NCBI GenBank assembly: GCA_904502105.1
Contig: CAJGDF010000080.1
Coordinates: 1-7,746, forward strand
Reading direction: 5' to 3'
Origin: an uncultured Clostridia bacterium
Lineage (GTDB): Bacteria > Bacillota > Clostridia > Oscillospirales > UBA644
Length of the DNA stretch: 7,746 bases
The notes beneath the pieces are model-generated. The model saw nothing but the letters and a program-made list of their open reading frames with translations, had not been told where the DNA came from and did not search any database. The position numbers were made by a program, and so were the translations under genes. This document shows positions 1 to 6,264 of the stretch, in pieces. The first letter of the stretch is position 1, and the number at the start of each line of letters is the position of its first letter.

Positions 1-1950
1 CTGAGAAAGATGCTTGAAGATATTATCGTACACACGAAAGTAAACTCTGTAGTCTGATGAAGAAACCCAAAGTCTGAGAATATCAGCACCGTACTGTTTG
101 ATAATTTCTTCGGGAGCTATAGAGTTACCGAGAGATTTGTGCATTGCCTTACCTTCACCGTCAACTACCCAACCATGAGTAAGAACAGTTTTATAAGGAG
201 CACCCTGCCCTTTTGCACCTACAGCAGTAAGGAGAGAAGACTGGAACCAACCACGGTACTGGTCAGCACCTTCAAGGTACATATCAGCTGGCCATGTAGC
301 ATCTTCATCATCTTCAAGACAAACAAAATGGGTAGAACCACTATCGAACCAACCATCGAGAGTATCTGTCTCTTTAGTAAAATGAACTCCGCCACAGTGA
401 GGACATTTAAATCCGTTAGGAAGAATGTCAGCAGCATCTTTCTCATACCAAGAGTTAGAACCAAGTTCTGCAAACATGTCAGAAACAGCATTTATTGTTT
501 CGTCTGTACAAACAGGCTTGCCACAATCAGAACAGTAGAAAACGGGAATAGGAAGACCCCAATGACGCTGACGAGAAATACACCAGTCTGCTCTTTCTCT
601 AACCATCTGAGTGATTCTTTCACCACCCCAAGCAGGAAGCCATGTAACATCTTCACATGCTTTAACGGTTTCATCTTTAAACGATTCAACAGAACAGAAC
701 CACTGAGGTGTTGCTCTGAAAATTATGGGATTTTTACATCTCCAACAATGCGGATATGTGTGAGTGATCTCTTCGCTTGCAAAAAGAGAATTGGTAGCAA
801 CAAGATCATCGTATATAGCTTTGTTGGATTCATCATATCTCATTCCTGCAAATTTACCTGCATCTGCGGTCTGACGGCCTTTATCGTCAACAGGAACGAT
901 CATATCAAGATTATAACGTCTGCCGGTCTTGTAGTCATCAACACCGAAACCGGGAGCAGTATGAACACAACCTGTACCGCTTTCCATAGTTACATAATCA
1001 GCAGTAACAAGAAGACTGTCTCTGTCAAGGAAAGGATGCTGAGCAGTCATATATTCAAAATCGGAACCAACAAAGGTTGCAACAACTTCGTAATTTTCGA
1101 TCTTACCTGCCTGCATTGTCTTTCTCATAAGAGCTTCGGCAACAATATACATTTCGCCGTTTTCTGCTTTTACGAGAACATAACTTTCAAACGGATGAAG
1201 TGCAATAGCAAGGTTACCGGGAAGAGTCCAGGTTGTTGTTGTCCAAATAATGAAATACATTTTGGAAAGATCGCCATAAGCGGAAAGCTTTCCTTTATCA
1301 TCTTTTACGTTAAATTTAACGTAAATAGAGGTGCAGGGATCATCCTTATATTCTATTTCAGCTTCTGCAAGAGCAGTTTCATCTACAGGGCACCAATAAA
1401 TAGGTTTAAGACCTTTGTAGATATACCCCTTTTTATACATCTCACCGAAAACTTTAACTTCACGAGCTTCGAATTTGGGGTCCATTGTAAGATAAGGATT
1501 AAACCAATCACCGAGAACACCAAGACGGATAAACTGATTTCTCTGGATGTCAACAAAATCAGAAGCAAATTTTTCACATGCTGTTCTGAATTCGGGAATA
1601 GACATATTTTTTCTGTCCAGCTTATTCTTCTTGATAATAGCACTTTCAATAGGCATACCGTGGTTATCCCAACCCGGACGGTAAGGAGCTTTATACCCCG
1701 AAAGCCATTTGTATCTGTTTACAAAGTCTTTAAGTACTTTGTTCATCGCGGTACCCATGTGAATGTTTCCGTTGGAGAACGGAGGACCATCGTGGAGAAC
1801 ATAGGCAGGTTTATCTTTATTAAGTTCGATAAGTTTTTCATATACGCCTGCATCATTCCATGCATCAAGCATAGAAGGCTCTCTCTGAGGGAGAGATGCT
1901 CTCATCGGAAAGTCTGTTGCAGGAAGGTTAAGCGTCTTATTATAATCCAT
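1..1950 (-). CDS. ileS: Isoleucyl-tRNA synthetase (IleRS), 3' end outside the window
   Basis: Class I aminoacyl-tRNA synthetase that charges tRNA-Ile in the cytoplasm and hydrolyses mischarged Val-tRNA. The frame is open from an ATG at 1950 to the window edge (650 codons). Family length is about 920-940, so the C-terminal anticodon-binding part is missing. The N-terminus MDYNKTLNLPATDFPMRASL matches the conserved IleRS start. The catalytic motif is at residues 53-70 (HDGPPFSNGNIHMGTAMN), with HMGT in the HIGH position, followed by WDNHGMPIE. The editing (CP1) domain shows WTTTTWTLPGN at 236-246 and GTGCVHTAPGFGVDDY at 325-340, including editing residues H330 and D339. Paired cysteines CSDC (473-476) and CPHC (516-519) suggest a zinc ribbon. 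DGWFDSG is at 532-538 and the KMSKS-type loop reads AMHKS at 602-606. The start is 21 nt after the divIVA stop. AAAAGGGG lies upstream with an unusually long 13-nt spacer. No T-box leader is present. The function is certain; the motif variants probably mark a clostridial subfamily. Confidence 0.97.
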   Translation of the reverse strand, partial: MDYNKTLNLPATDFPMRASLPQREPSMLDAWNDAGVYEKLIELNKDKPAYVLHDGPPFSNGNIHMGTAMNKVLKDFVNRYKWLSGYKAPYRPGWDNHGMPIESAIIKKNKLDRKNMSIPEFRTACEKFASDFVDIQRNQFIRLGVLGDWFNPYLTMDPKFEAREVKVFGEMYKKGYIYKGLKPIYWCPVDETALAEAEIEYKDDPCTSIYVKFNVKDDKGKLSAYGDLSKMYFIIWTTTTWTLPGNLAIALHPFESYVLVKAENGEMYIVAEALMRKTMQAGKIENYEVVATFVGSDFEYMTAQHPFLDRDSLLVTADYVTMESGTGCVHTAPGFGVDDYKTGRRYNLDMIVPVDDKGRQTADAGKFAGMRYDESNKAIYDDLVATNSLFASEEITHTYPHCWRCKNPIIFRATPQWFCSVESFKDETVKACEDVTWLPAWGGERITQMVRERADWCISRQRHWGLPIPVFYCSDCGKPVCTDETINAVSDMFAELGSNSWYEKDAADILPNGFKCPHCGGVHFTKETDTLDGWFDSGSTHFVCLEDDEDATWPADMYLEGADQYRGWFQSSLLTAVGAKGQGAPYKTVLTHGWVVDGEGKAMHKSLGNSIAPEEIIKQYGADILRLWVSSSDYRVYFRVYDNIFKHLSQ

Positions 1951-1971
1951 ATTTAAACTGAAACCCCTTTT

Positions 1972-2868
1972 TTAGTCTTCATCATCTTCATCGTCGTCAT
2001 CGTCATCTTCATCATCATCGTCATCGCGACTGAAGAGTCTTGATTTCTTCTTGCCGCCAAACAATGATTTTTTCTTCTTTTCAGAAGAGAAGAGACCTTT
2101 TATCTGACTGTCGTTTTCGCTGGTATCATCGATATCTTCATCATCTTCATCATCAAGATCATCGATGTCATCATCATATTTTTTTGTATTTCTACGTAAA
2201 CGGGAAGATTCCGTGTACTGTTCTTTTTCGGAACGAATTGTAGGCATTACAAGAGTTGCATCATCTTCAATGTCAAAATCATCTTCTTCAACTGTTTCTT
2301 CCTTAACAGGAGCAACAGGTTCTTCTACATATGAAGGTTCAGATGTAAAGTTAACATCCGCAGTTGCAACTTTAAGCATTTCAAGAGTTTCAGAACTGTA
2401 TTCTTCATCATCTCTCTTGAAAACAGGAATAGTTGAAATGAGCTTTACATGATTTTCATAAATACCAAGAAGCTTTGCTTTAAAAGATTCAACCTCAGCA
2501 GTAAGTTGTGTTTTGACCTGCTGCTGACGATCTGCTTCTTCTTTTGCTGTTTCAATAAGTCTCTTTGCATAATCCTGAGCATCTGCAACGAGTTTATCTG
2601 CTTTTCTTCTTGCTGTACCCATCATATCATCATATGATTTTTGGTTGTTTACAACACTAGAACGCATCTTGTCCTGATCTTCACGAACCTTATCAAGCTT
2701 CTCGTTGAGATAAGAAATACGTTTGTTGAGCATTTCTCTTTCTTCAAGAAGAGATTCGTAATCTGCCATAATTCTGTCGAGGAATTCATCAACTTCTTCA
2801 GGTTTATAACCACTACCAACTTTAGTTCTTGAAAATTCCTTCATTTCGATTTCTTTTGGCGTTATCAT
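1972..2868 (-). CDS. divIVA: DivIVA-family division/polarity scaffold with acidic C-terminal tail
   Basis: A 298-residue cytoplasmic coiled-coil protein of the DivIVA/GpsB family. The family binds curved membrane at septa and poles and recruits partners. The N-terminal DivIVA domain (about 1-60) has ITPKEIEMKEF, then GYKPEEVDEFLDRIMADYE, then a heptad-type helix. A second coiled-coil stretch spans about 75-145. From about residue 150 the protein is predicted disordered: an acidic linker, a D/E run at 232-248, basic patches around GLFSSEKKKK, SLFGGKKK and RLFSR (258-281), and 17 consecutive acidic residues at 282-298. The protein is longer than B. subtilis DivIVA (about 164 residues) because of this tail. 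The membrane-inserting Phe-Arg pair of B. subtilis DivIVA (F17/R18) is not visible; the loop here reads RTKVGSGY. The start at 2868 is supported by AAGGGG with a 7-nt spacer. Placement after sepF-ylmH and before ileS is the classical Gram-positive context. Confidence 0.95.
   Translation of the reverse strand: MITPKEIEMKEFSRTKVGSGYKPEEVDEFLDRIMADYESLLEEREMLNKRISYLNEKLDKVREDQDKMRSSVVNNQKSYDDMMGTARRKADKLVADAQDYAKRLIETAKEEADRQQQVKTQLTAEVESFKAKLLGIYENHVKLISTIPVFKRDDEEYSSETLEMLKVATADVNFTSEPSYVEEPVAPVKEETVEEDDFDIEDDATLVMPTIRSEKEQYTESSRLRRNTKKYDDDIDDLDDEDDEDIDDTSENDSQIKGLFSSEKKKKSLFGGKKKSRLFSRDDDDDEDDDDDDEDDED
1975..2025 (-). repeat. GAY/GAR codon repeat encoding a 17-residue Asp/Glu tail of DivIVA
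   Basis: Seventeen consecutive Asp/Glu codons form the C-terminus of DivIVA. On the plus strand they read as an imperfect trinucleotide repeat of TCA, TCG, TCT and TTC units. Synonymous variation (GAT and GAC mixed with GAA) breaks the repeat, so it is less slippage-prone than a pure microsatellite. The run is retained in frame up to the TAA stop. Confidence 0.85.
2125..2175 (-). repeat. Second Asp/Glu-rich codon repeat in DivIVA
   Basis: A 17-codon stretch (DivIVA residues 232-248) encodes DDDIDDLDDEDDEDIDD. It is a second low-complexity acidic block and resembles the C-terminal run at codon level. It is separated from that run by the basic LF/KKK patches, giving an acidic-basic-acidic charge pattern. 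Confidence 0.75.
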
Positions 2869-2875
2869 GAGTGCA

Positions 2876-2881
2876 CCCCTT
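2876..2881 (-). promoter_or_regulatory. Ribosome binding site of divIVA
   Basis: On the minus strand AAGGGG ends 7 nt before the ATG at 2868. This is a strong Shine-Dalgarno-like element with optimal spacing, and it fixes the start. It also overlaps the place where a transcript from the adjacent TATAAT would begin. Confidence 0.7.
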
Positions 2882-2882
2882 A

Positions 2883-2891
2883 ATTATATCA
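2883..2891 (-). promoter_or_regulatory. Possible extended -10 element (TGATATAAT) at the ylmH stop
   Basis: The minus strand reads TGATATAAT, a perfect TGnTATAAT extended -10. Its TGA is the stop codon of ylmH. No good -35 box is visible; the best candidates match the consensus at about 3 of 6 positions. A start site 7 nt downstream would fall inside the divIVA Shine-Dalgarno sequence and give an almost leaderless mRNA. It may therefore be fortuitous in this AT-rich DNA. Confidence 0.3.
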
Positions 2892-3641
2892 ATTATATTT
2901 TTTTACTTTAACTTTTAACCGATCTTTATGTGTTTTACCGTCACACGGACCGATAATATATTTACCATAACCGCGGATAACAAGCTTATCTCCTTCATTT
3001 ATTTTTTTTGAAGGATTTATTACCTCTGTTCCGTTAACATAAACCAAACGTTTCTTGATTGTTTCAATACTTTTTTCTCTTGAAAGACGACACAATGCAG
3101 AAAGAAAGCAATCAAGTCTGTCAGATGCAATAATAATTTGTTGATCTGAAAATTTATCTTTAACATCGGGTGTAAATGTTTTATCTTCCGCTGTAACAAA
3201 ACACTTCTCACGTCCTATATCTGTCAGGTTATCAATTAAATAATCTGCCATCAACTCTAAGACGAAAACATAGGCTGTATTGGGATATGAAATTATATCA
3301 CCGAAAATATCTCTATTGATTCCAAGAGCCATTATTGCACCCATATAGTCACTATGTTTCAAATCAGCATTTTTGTTTGTAATGTTGATCTTTAAACATA
3401 CTATTGGAAAATCAGATGTCAACGGCTCGTCTTCAATATATACGGAAAACATTACATTGTCAGCATCGGGATATCCGCCAAATAATAAATATTGACACGA
3501 TAAACTGTTTGCAACTCTTTCCGCAGTTATCCGTTCTTTATCATTTAAAAATTTAGAAAAAACAGGACGTCCTATCTTTTTTGATTTATTGATTAAATCG
3601 CGAATATGAGATTCAAAAATCGGATCAGAATTTAATTGCAT
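2889..3641 (-). CDS. ylmH: YlmH-family S4-domain RNA-binding protein
   Basis: A 250-residue protein, close to the usual length of about 257 for YlmH, which is encoded in the Gram-positive division cluster. The N-terminal domain carries the family signatures FLNDKERITAE (31-41), FGGYPDADN (54-62) and LKHSDYMGA...GINRDIFGDI (94-116). The C-terminal S4 RNA-binding domain covers about 174-232, with RLDCFLSALCRLSREK followed by VYVNGTEVINPSKKINEGDKL. A basic end (KVKVKKYN) follows. S4 domains bind structured RNA. YlmH is related to RqcP, and B. subtilis YlmH has been linked to ribosome-associated quality control; the division link is mainly genomic context. The ATG is 4 nt after the sepF stop with no strong Shine-Dalgarno sequence, suggesting translational coupling to sepF. 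The TGA stop is 20 nt before divIVA. Confidence 0.93.
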   Translation of the reverse strand: MQLNSDPIFESHIRDLINKSKKIGRPVFSKFLNDKERITAERVANSLSCQYLLFGGYPDADNVMFSVYIEDEPLTSDFPIVCLKINITNKNADLKHSDYMGAIMALGINRDIFGDIISYPNTAYVFVLELMADYLIDNLTDIGREKCFVTAEDKTFTPDVKDKFSDQQIIIASDRLDCFLSALCRLSREKSIETIKKRLVYVNGTEVINPSKKINEGDKLVIRGYGKYIIGPCDGKTHKDRLKVKVKKYN

Positions 3642-3645
3642 TTTA

Positions 3646-4020
3646 TCAGAAATTTAATTCACTTTCGATATCGTCGAATATATCTCCGGACACATCAAGT
3701 CCACCGGGAATAATAAGAAAAGTATGTACAGCTACTTTCTTTACCTGACCGTTAAGAGCATAAGCAACACCGCTGAGAAAATCAACGAATCTACGTGTTT
3801 CGTTCGGAACATATTCAAGATTTAAAATAACTGTTTTTCTGTCAAGAAGGCTATCCGCAATACCTATAAGATCTTCTCTTTTTTCAGGTTTAGCAAGAAC
3901 AAATTGAGGCTTTGGTTTATAACCGTCATCAGGTTCGTCAGCATCTTGATAACCCTGAAGAACAGGCATCTCCTCATCGTTCATAGTGTCATCAGGGAAT
4001 AATTTTTTAAAAATACCCAT
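3646..4020 (-). CDS. sepF: Cell division protein SepF (YlmF)
   Basis: SepF anchors FtsZ filaments to the membrane and polymerises into rings or arcs at the septum. The 124-residue product is at the short end for the family (often about 150). MGIFKKLF at the N-terminus fits the short amphipathic membrane-binding helix. An acidic linker of about 30 residues (10-38) follows, shorter than usual. The DUF552 core spans about 39-112, with QFVLAKPEKREDLIGIADSL, TVILNLEYV (63-71), RRFVDFLSGVAYALNG (76-91) and TFLIIPGGLDVSG (100-112). This is the typical SepF beta-alpha-beta pattern with the conserved DFLSG. The start is backed by AAAGGAAG with an 8-nt spacer, 40 nt after yggS. The tail DIFDDIESELNF is acidic. 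Confidence 0.95.
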   Translation of the reverse strand: MGIFKKLFPDDTMNDEEMPVLQGYQDADEPDDGYKPKPQFVLAKPEKREDLIGIADSLLDRKTVILNLEYVPNETRRFVDFLSGVAYALNGQVKKVAVHTFLIIPGGLDVSGDIFDDIESELNF

Positions 4021-4028
4021 TGTGTTGT

Positions 4029-4036
4029 CTTCCTTT
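4029..4036 (-). promoter_or_regulatory. Ribosome binding site of sepF
   Basis: AAAGGAAG on the minus strand lies 8 nt before the sepF ATG. It sits in the longest untranslated gap of the window (40 nt after the yggS stop). I see no convincing -10/-35 pair or terminator hairpin in that gap. Confidence 0.65.
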
Positions 4037-4060
4037 CAACTTTCTTTATGTCTTAACTCT

Positions 4061-4717
4061 TCATAAAAAGAGGCTTCTACCAACTCTGATCATATTTGAG
4101 CCGTGTTTTACAGCTGTCAGATAATCATTTGACATTCCCATAGACAGAGTTTGTATTTGTGTGTTTGTATATTTCATGTCTGCCGTTTCACAGAATAAAT
4201 TATACATGTGTTCAAAATGAAATTCATCTGCAGAAATCGGCATTACTGCCATAAGACCTTTAACTAAAATATTAGGCAAAGAACCGCATGTCTGAATTAT
4301 ATTTTTAAATTCATCAAGCGTTGCACCTGTTTTGGTTTCTTCTGCAGCAATATTAACCTCAATCAATACCTCTTGAATTTTATTGATCTTTCCTGCTTGT
4401 TTGGAAATCTCAACCGCAACTCGTTCAGAATCAACAGATTGAATCAAGTCTGCAACAGAAACTGCCTGTTTTACTTTGTTTGTTTGAAGATGTCCGATAA
4501 GATGACGCTTTGCGGGAAGTAAAAGTTTATCACGTTCACATAATTGCTGAACCTTATTCTCCCCTATTTCGGTTATTCCGCACGCTATTGCTTCATTTGC
4601 TGCTTCAACGGTTTGATATTTTGTAACAGCTATAATTGATATTGCATTCGGATCAACATATTCCGAGATACGTTTTCTTATCTCTTCATAATTATGTTTA
4701 ATCATATTTTGTAACAT
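4061..4717 (-). CDS. yggS: YggS/PROSC-family PLP homeostasis protein (YlmE)
   Basis: A 218-residue cytoplasmic PLP-binding protein of the YggS/YlmE/PLPBP family. It has an alanine-racemase-like TIM-barrel fold but buffers or delivers pyridoxal phosphate and affects amino-acid balance; no enzyme activity is firmly known. Visible motifs are the PLP lysine K33 in AVTKYQ, IGEN (51-54), HLIGHLQTNK (72-81), KGLMAVMP (153-160), SMGMSNDY (192-199) and the phosphate-binding GSNMIRVGR (206-214). The ATG at 4717 is preferred over the one at 4705 because GGAAAG lies 7 nt upstream. It overlaps the end of the HlyD-like gene by 20 nt, so translation is probably coupled. The position before sepF equals ylmE in B. 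subtilis. Confidence 0.95.
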   Translation of the reverse strand: MLQNMIKHNYEEIRKRISEYVDPNAISIIAVTKYQTVEAANEAIACGITEIGENKVQQLCERDKLLLPAKRHLIGHLQTNKVKQAVSVADLIQSVDSERVAVEISKQAGKINKIQEVLIEVNIAAEETKTGATLDEFKNIIQTCGSLPNILVKGLMAVMPISADEFHFEHMYNLFCETADMKYTNTQIQTLSMGMSNDYLTAVKHGSNMIRVGRSLFL

Positions 4718-5942
4718 TTACGATCTTTCCGTCAAAAAGATCCTTTCCCCCAATAATAATCTCATCTTTCGCCTTCAACACGCGGTCTCCGGTATTTGCT
4801 TTTGATGAAACCAAAGAGAACTCGTCTGAAACATAGATGACATCAACTGGTTTAAAAATAATACGCTGAGCAGATATTACATATACACCTGTTTGCCCGT
4901 CAACGACACGTAATGCTTCGTTTTTAACATTAAGTCCAGTATATGTTTTTAAAATCATATGAGGACTTTCTTTTCTTAAACCAAACAGATCAGCGGTTAA
5001 TGTTCCGCATCTGAATCTAACGGCGTTTCGTCCATCCTGAGCTCTTGAAATATATTCAACGGTAGTCGAAATCTTCTTAGATCCAACATCAGGGATATTA
5101 AATTCCAAATAAACCGTTTTACCAACATAGAGATCTGCGACGTATTCTGAAGGGATAGAAGAAACAAACGCCCAATATGAATAATGCTGGATTTTACCCA
5201 CGCATAAATTTGATACATTGTCTTTAGTTAACTGCATCAAAGAATTAAATGAGGCAATTGTTGGATTTTCATAATCTTCCATATTTATATATTCATATCC
5301 GTCAGTTTTCGAATAGAAATATCCTGCACTCGGAGCATACAATGTTTTTTCTGAAAGACCGCTTTCTGCGTTGATCTGAGAAATTTCTCCTTTTATTGAC
5401 TTAATAACTTCTTTTATATAAGAAGAACCTTCTTGCTGTAAAAGTCTTTGGTCAAATGCAGTCTGAACACTGCTAAATTCATAAGATGAATTTGAAAATT
5501 CATCATTATGCTTTCTGTTGAGATATGATATAATGGAATCTTTAATGTTTTGTTCTACAGTAAAAATGTCATATTGAGTGCTCTTACCTATTGTATCGTT
5601 TAAACGGGATAATTTTCTGTTTAAGTTTGAAAGCTTTACTGCTTGATCATTTGAAATTCCTTGTTCATTGTAATATGCATAGATAGAATTCTTTGCAATT
5701 CTTGAGCCGTCTTCCTGCATATATCTTATGGACTGGAATGAACTATCTGCCATGAGTAAGGTTTCATTTCTCAAGGCTATACCGTCAATAACGATATAAT
5801 CATCGACCGATGAAATTTCAACAATATCAGATGAGATCGTCTGTGTAAAAACAGAAGATGAAAATATGCTTACAATAAAATATATAGCTAAAATTATTGC
5901 AAATGCGTAGAATAAAACATTGAACAGTATTTTTGAATTCAT
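4698..5942 (-). CDS. HlyD-like membrane-fusion/periplasmic-adaptor-type protein, single membrane anchor
   Basis: A 414-residue protein resembling those annotated in Clostridia as HlyD-family efflux adaptor subunits. There is one N-terminal membrane helix (about 5-27) and a large predicted extracytoplasmic part. Residues about 48-92 look like the first half of a barrel-sandwich (lipoyl-like) domain (VIDGIALRNETLL, then YMQEDGSRIAKN). Residues about 95-198 form a polar, probably helical insert. The second half-motif LYAPSAGYFYSKTDGYEY is at 201-218. A beta-barrel/membrane-proximal part follows from about 248 to the end, including GVYVISAQRIIFKPVDV and DEIIIGGKDLFDGKIV. No transporter partner (ABC, RND or MFS) lies nearby. 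The ATG is 3 nt after the hfq stop with no clear Shine-Dalgarno sequence, implying coupling to hfq. The end overlaps yggS. Function is unknown; efflux is a family label, and a role in envelope or division is inferred from context only. Confidence 0.8.
   Translation of the reverse strand: MNSKILFNVLFYAFAIILAIYFIVSIFSSSVFTQTISSDIVEISSVDDYIVIDGIALRNETLLMADSSFQSIRYMQEDGSRIAKNSIYAYYNEQGISNDQAVKLSNLNRKLSRLNDTIGKSTQYDIFTVEQNIKDSIISYLNRKHNDEFSNSSYEFSSVQTAFDQRLLQQEGSSYIKEVIKSIKGEISQINAESGLSEKTLYAPSAGYFYSKTDGYEYINMEDYENPTIASFNSLMQLTKDNVSNLCVGKIQHYSYWAFVSSIPSEYVADLYVGKTVYLEFNIPDVGSKKISTTVEYISRAQDGRNAVRFRCGTLTADLFGLRKESPHMILKTYTGLNVKNEALRVVDGQTGVYVISAQRIIFKPVDVIYVSDEFSLVSSKANTGDRVLKAKDEIIIGGKDLFDGKIVNVTKYD
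4725..4730 (-). promoter_or_regulatory. Ribosome binding site of yggS inside the upstream gene
   Basis: GGAAAG on the minus strand lies 7 nt before the yggS ATG at 4717, within the last codons of the HlyD-like gene. It decides between the ATG at 4717 and the in-frame ATG at 4705, in favour of the former, and so confirms the 20-nt gene overlap. Confidence 0.6.
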
Positions 5943-5945
5943 TGA

Positions 5946-6230
5946 TTAAGAGAAGATATTAATGGGTTTTGACGGTTGAATCGTTGAAATGGCATGTTTG
6001 TAAACCATATTGATTTTACCTTCGGATTCAAACAAAACAACATAAGTGTCAAATCCTTTAACTATACCTTTGAGTTGAAATCCGTTCATTAAAAAAATGG
6101 TTATAACCGTTTTTTCTTTACGGGCAATATTCAGAAAAAGATCCTGGAGATTAATATTTTTTGTTTTAAGGTTATCTTGAGAATACGATTCTTCATTAAT
6201 CGTGTTATTTGTGTTTGTTGTGTTATCCAT
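5946..6230 (-). CDS. hfq: RNA chaperone Hfq with Asn/Thr-rich N-terminal extension
   Basis: Sm-like hexameric RNA chaperone that supports sRNA-mRNA pairing and RNA turnover. From the ATG at 6230 the product has 94 residues. The Sm core spans about 27-88: NLQDLFLN (27-34, keeping the proximal-site Gln), a basic rim ARKEK (36-40), Sm1 [19 protein letters not shown] (43-61), and Sm2 MVYKHAIST (75-83), whose YKH is the family hallmark. GFQLKG and ESEGK match the Gram-positive type. Residues 1-26 are an unusual polar extension rich in Asn and Thr ([14 protein letters not shown]). An ATG at 6236 would add two residues, but GGAGG would then lie only 3 nt away, against 9 nt for the ATG at 6230. The gene follows miaA as in many bacteria, and a good promoter precedes it. 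Confidence 0.95.
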   Translation of the reverse strand: MDNTTNTNNTINEESYSQDNLKTKNINLQDLFLNIARKEKTVITIFLMNGFQLKGIVKGFDTYVVLFESEGKINMVYKHAISTIQPSKPINIFS

Positions 6231-6239
6231 TATCATTTT

Positions 6240-6244
6240 CCTCC
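6240..6244 (-). promoter_or_regulatory. Ribosome binding site of hfq
   Basis: A perfect GGAGG on the minus strand precedes two in-frame ATGs. Spacing is 3 nt to the first (6236) and 9 nt to the second (6230), which favours the second as the true start. Confidence 0.75.
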
Positions 6245-6264
6245 ATTCTATTTCATTATCTTAT

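Noticed and set aside
219..1649. Short minus-strand open frames inside ileS
   Set aside because: They are out of frame with the clearly conserved IleRS reading frame and encode no recognisable motif.
139..1956. A 605-codon open frame on the plus strand
   Set aside because: It lies exactly antisense to ileS, whose minus-strand frame carries all IleRS motifs. The plus-strand product is Cys/Phe/Ile/Ser-rich with no recognisable domain, has no good ribosome binding site, and is best explained by codon bias of ileS.
1975..2025. Trinucleotide repeat as a phase-variable microsatellite
   Set aside because: Any slippage would occur in steps of three and keep the frame. The units are interrupted by synonymous changes, so on/off phase variation is unlikely.
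2040..2832. Several plus-strand open frames of 60-95 codons opposite divIVA
   Set aside because: Their Ser/Phe/His-rich products mirror the acidic and Lys-rich codons of divIVA. No start signals or domains support them.
4021..4060. Possible promoter or terminator in the yggS-sepF gap
   Set aside because: No TATAAT-like box with a matching -35, and no hairpin followed by a T-run, is visible on the coding strand.
6231..6236. Upstream ATG of hfq
   Set aside because: GGAGG is only 3 nt away, too close for efficient initiation; the second ATG has a 9-nt spacing. The difference is only two residues, so it is not excluded.
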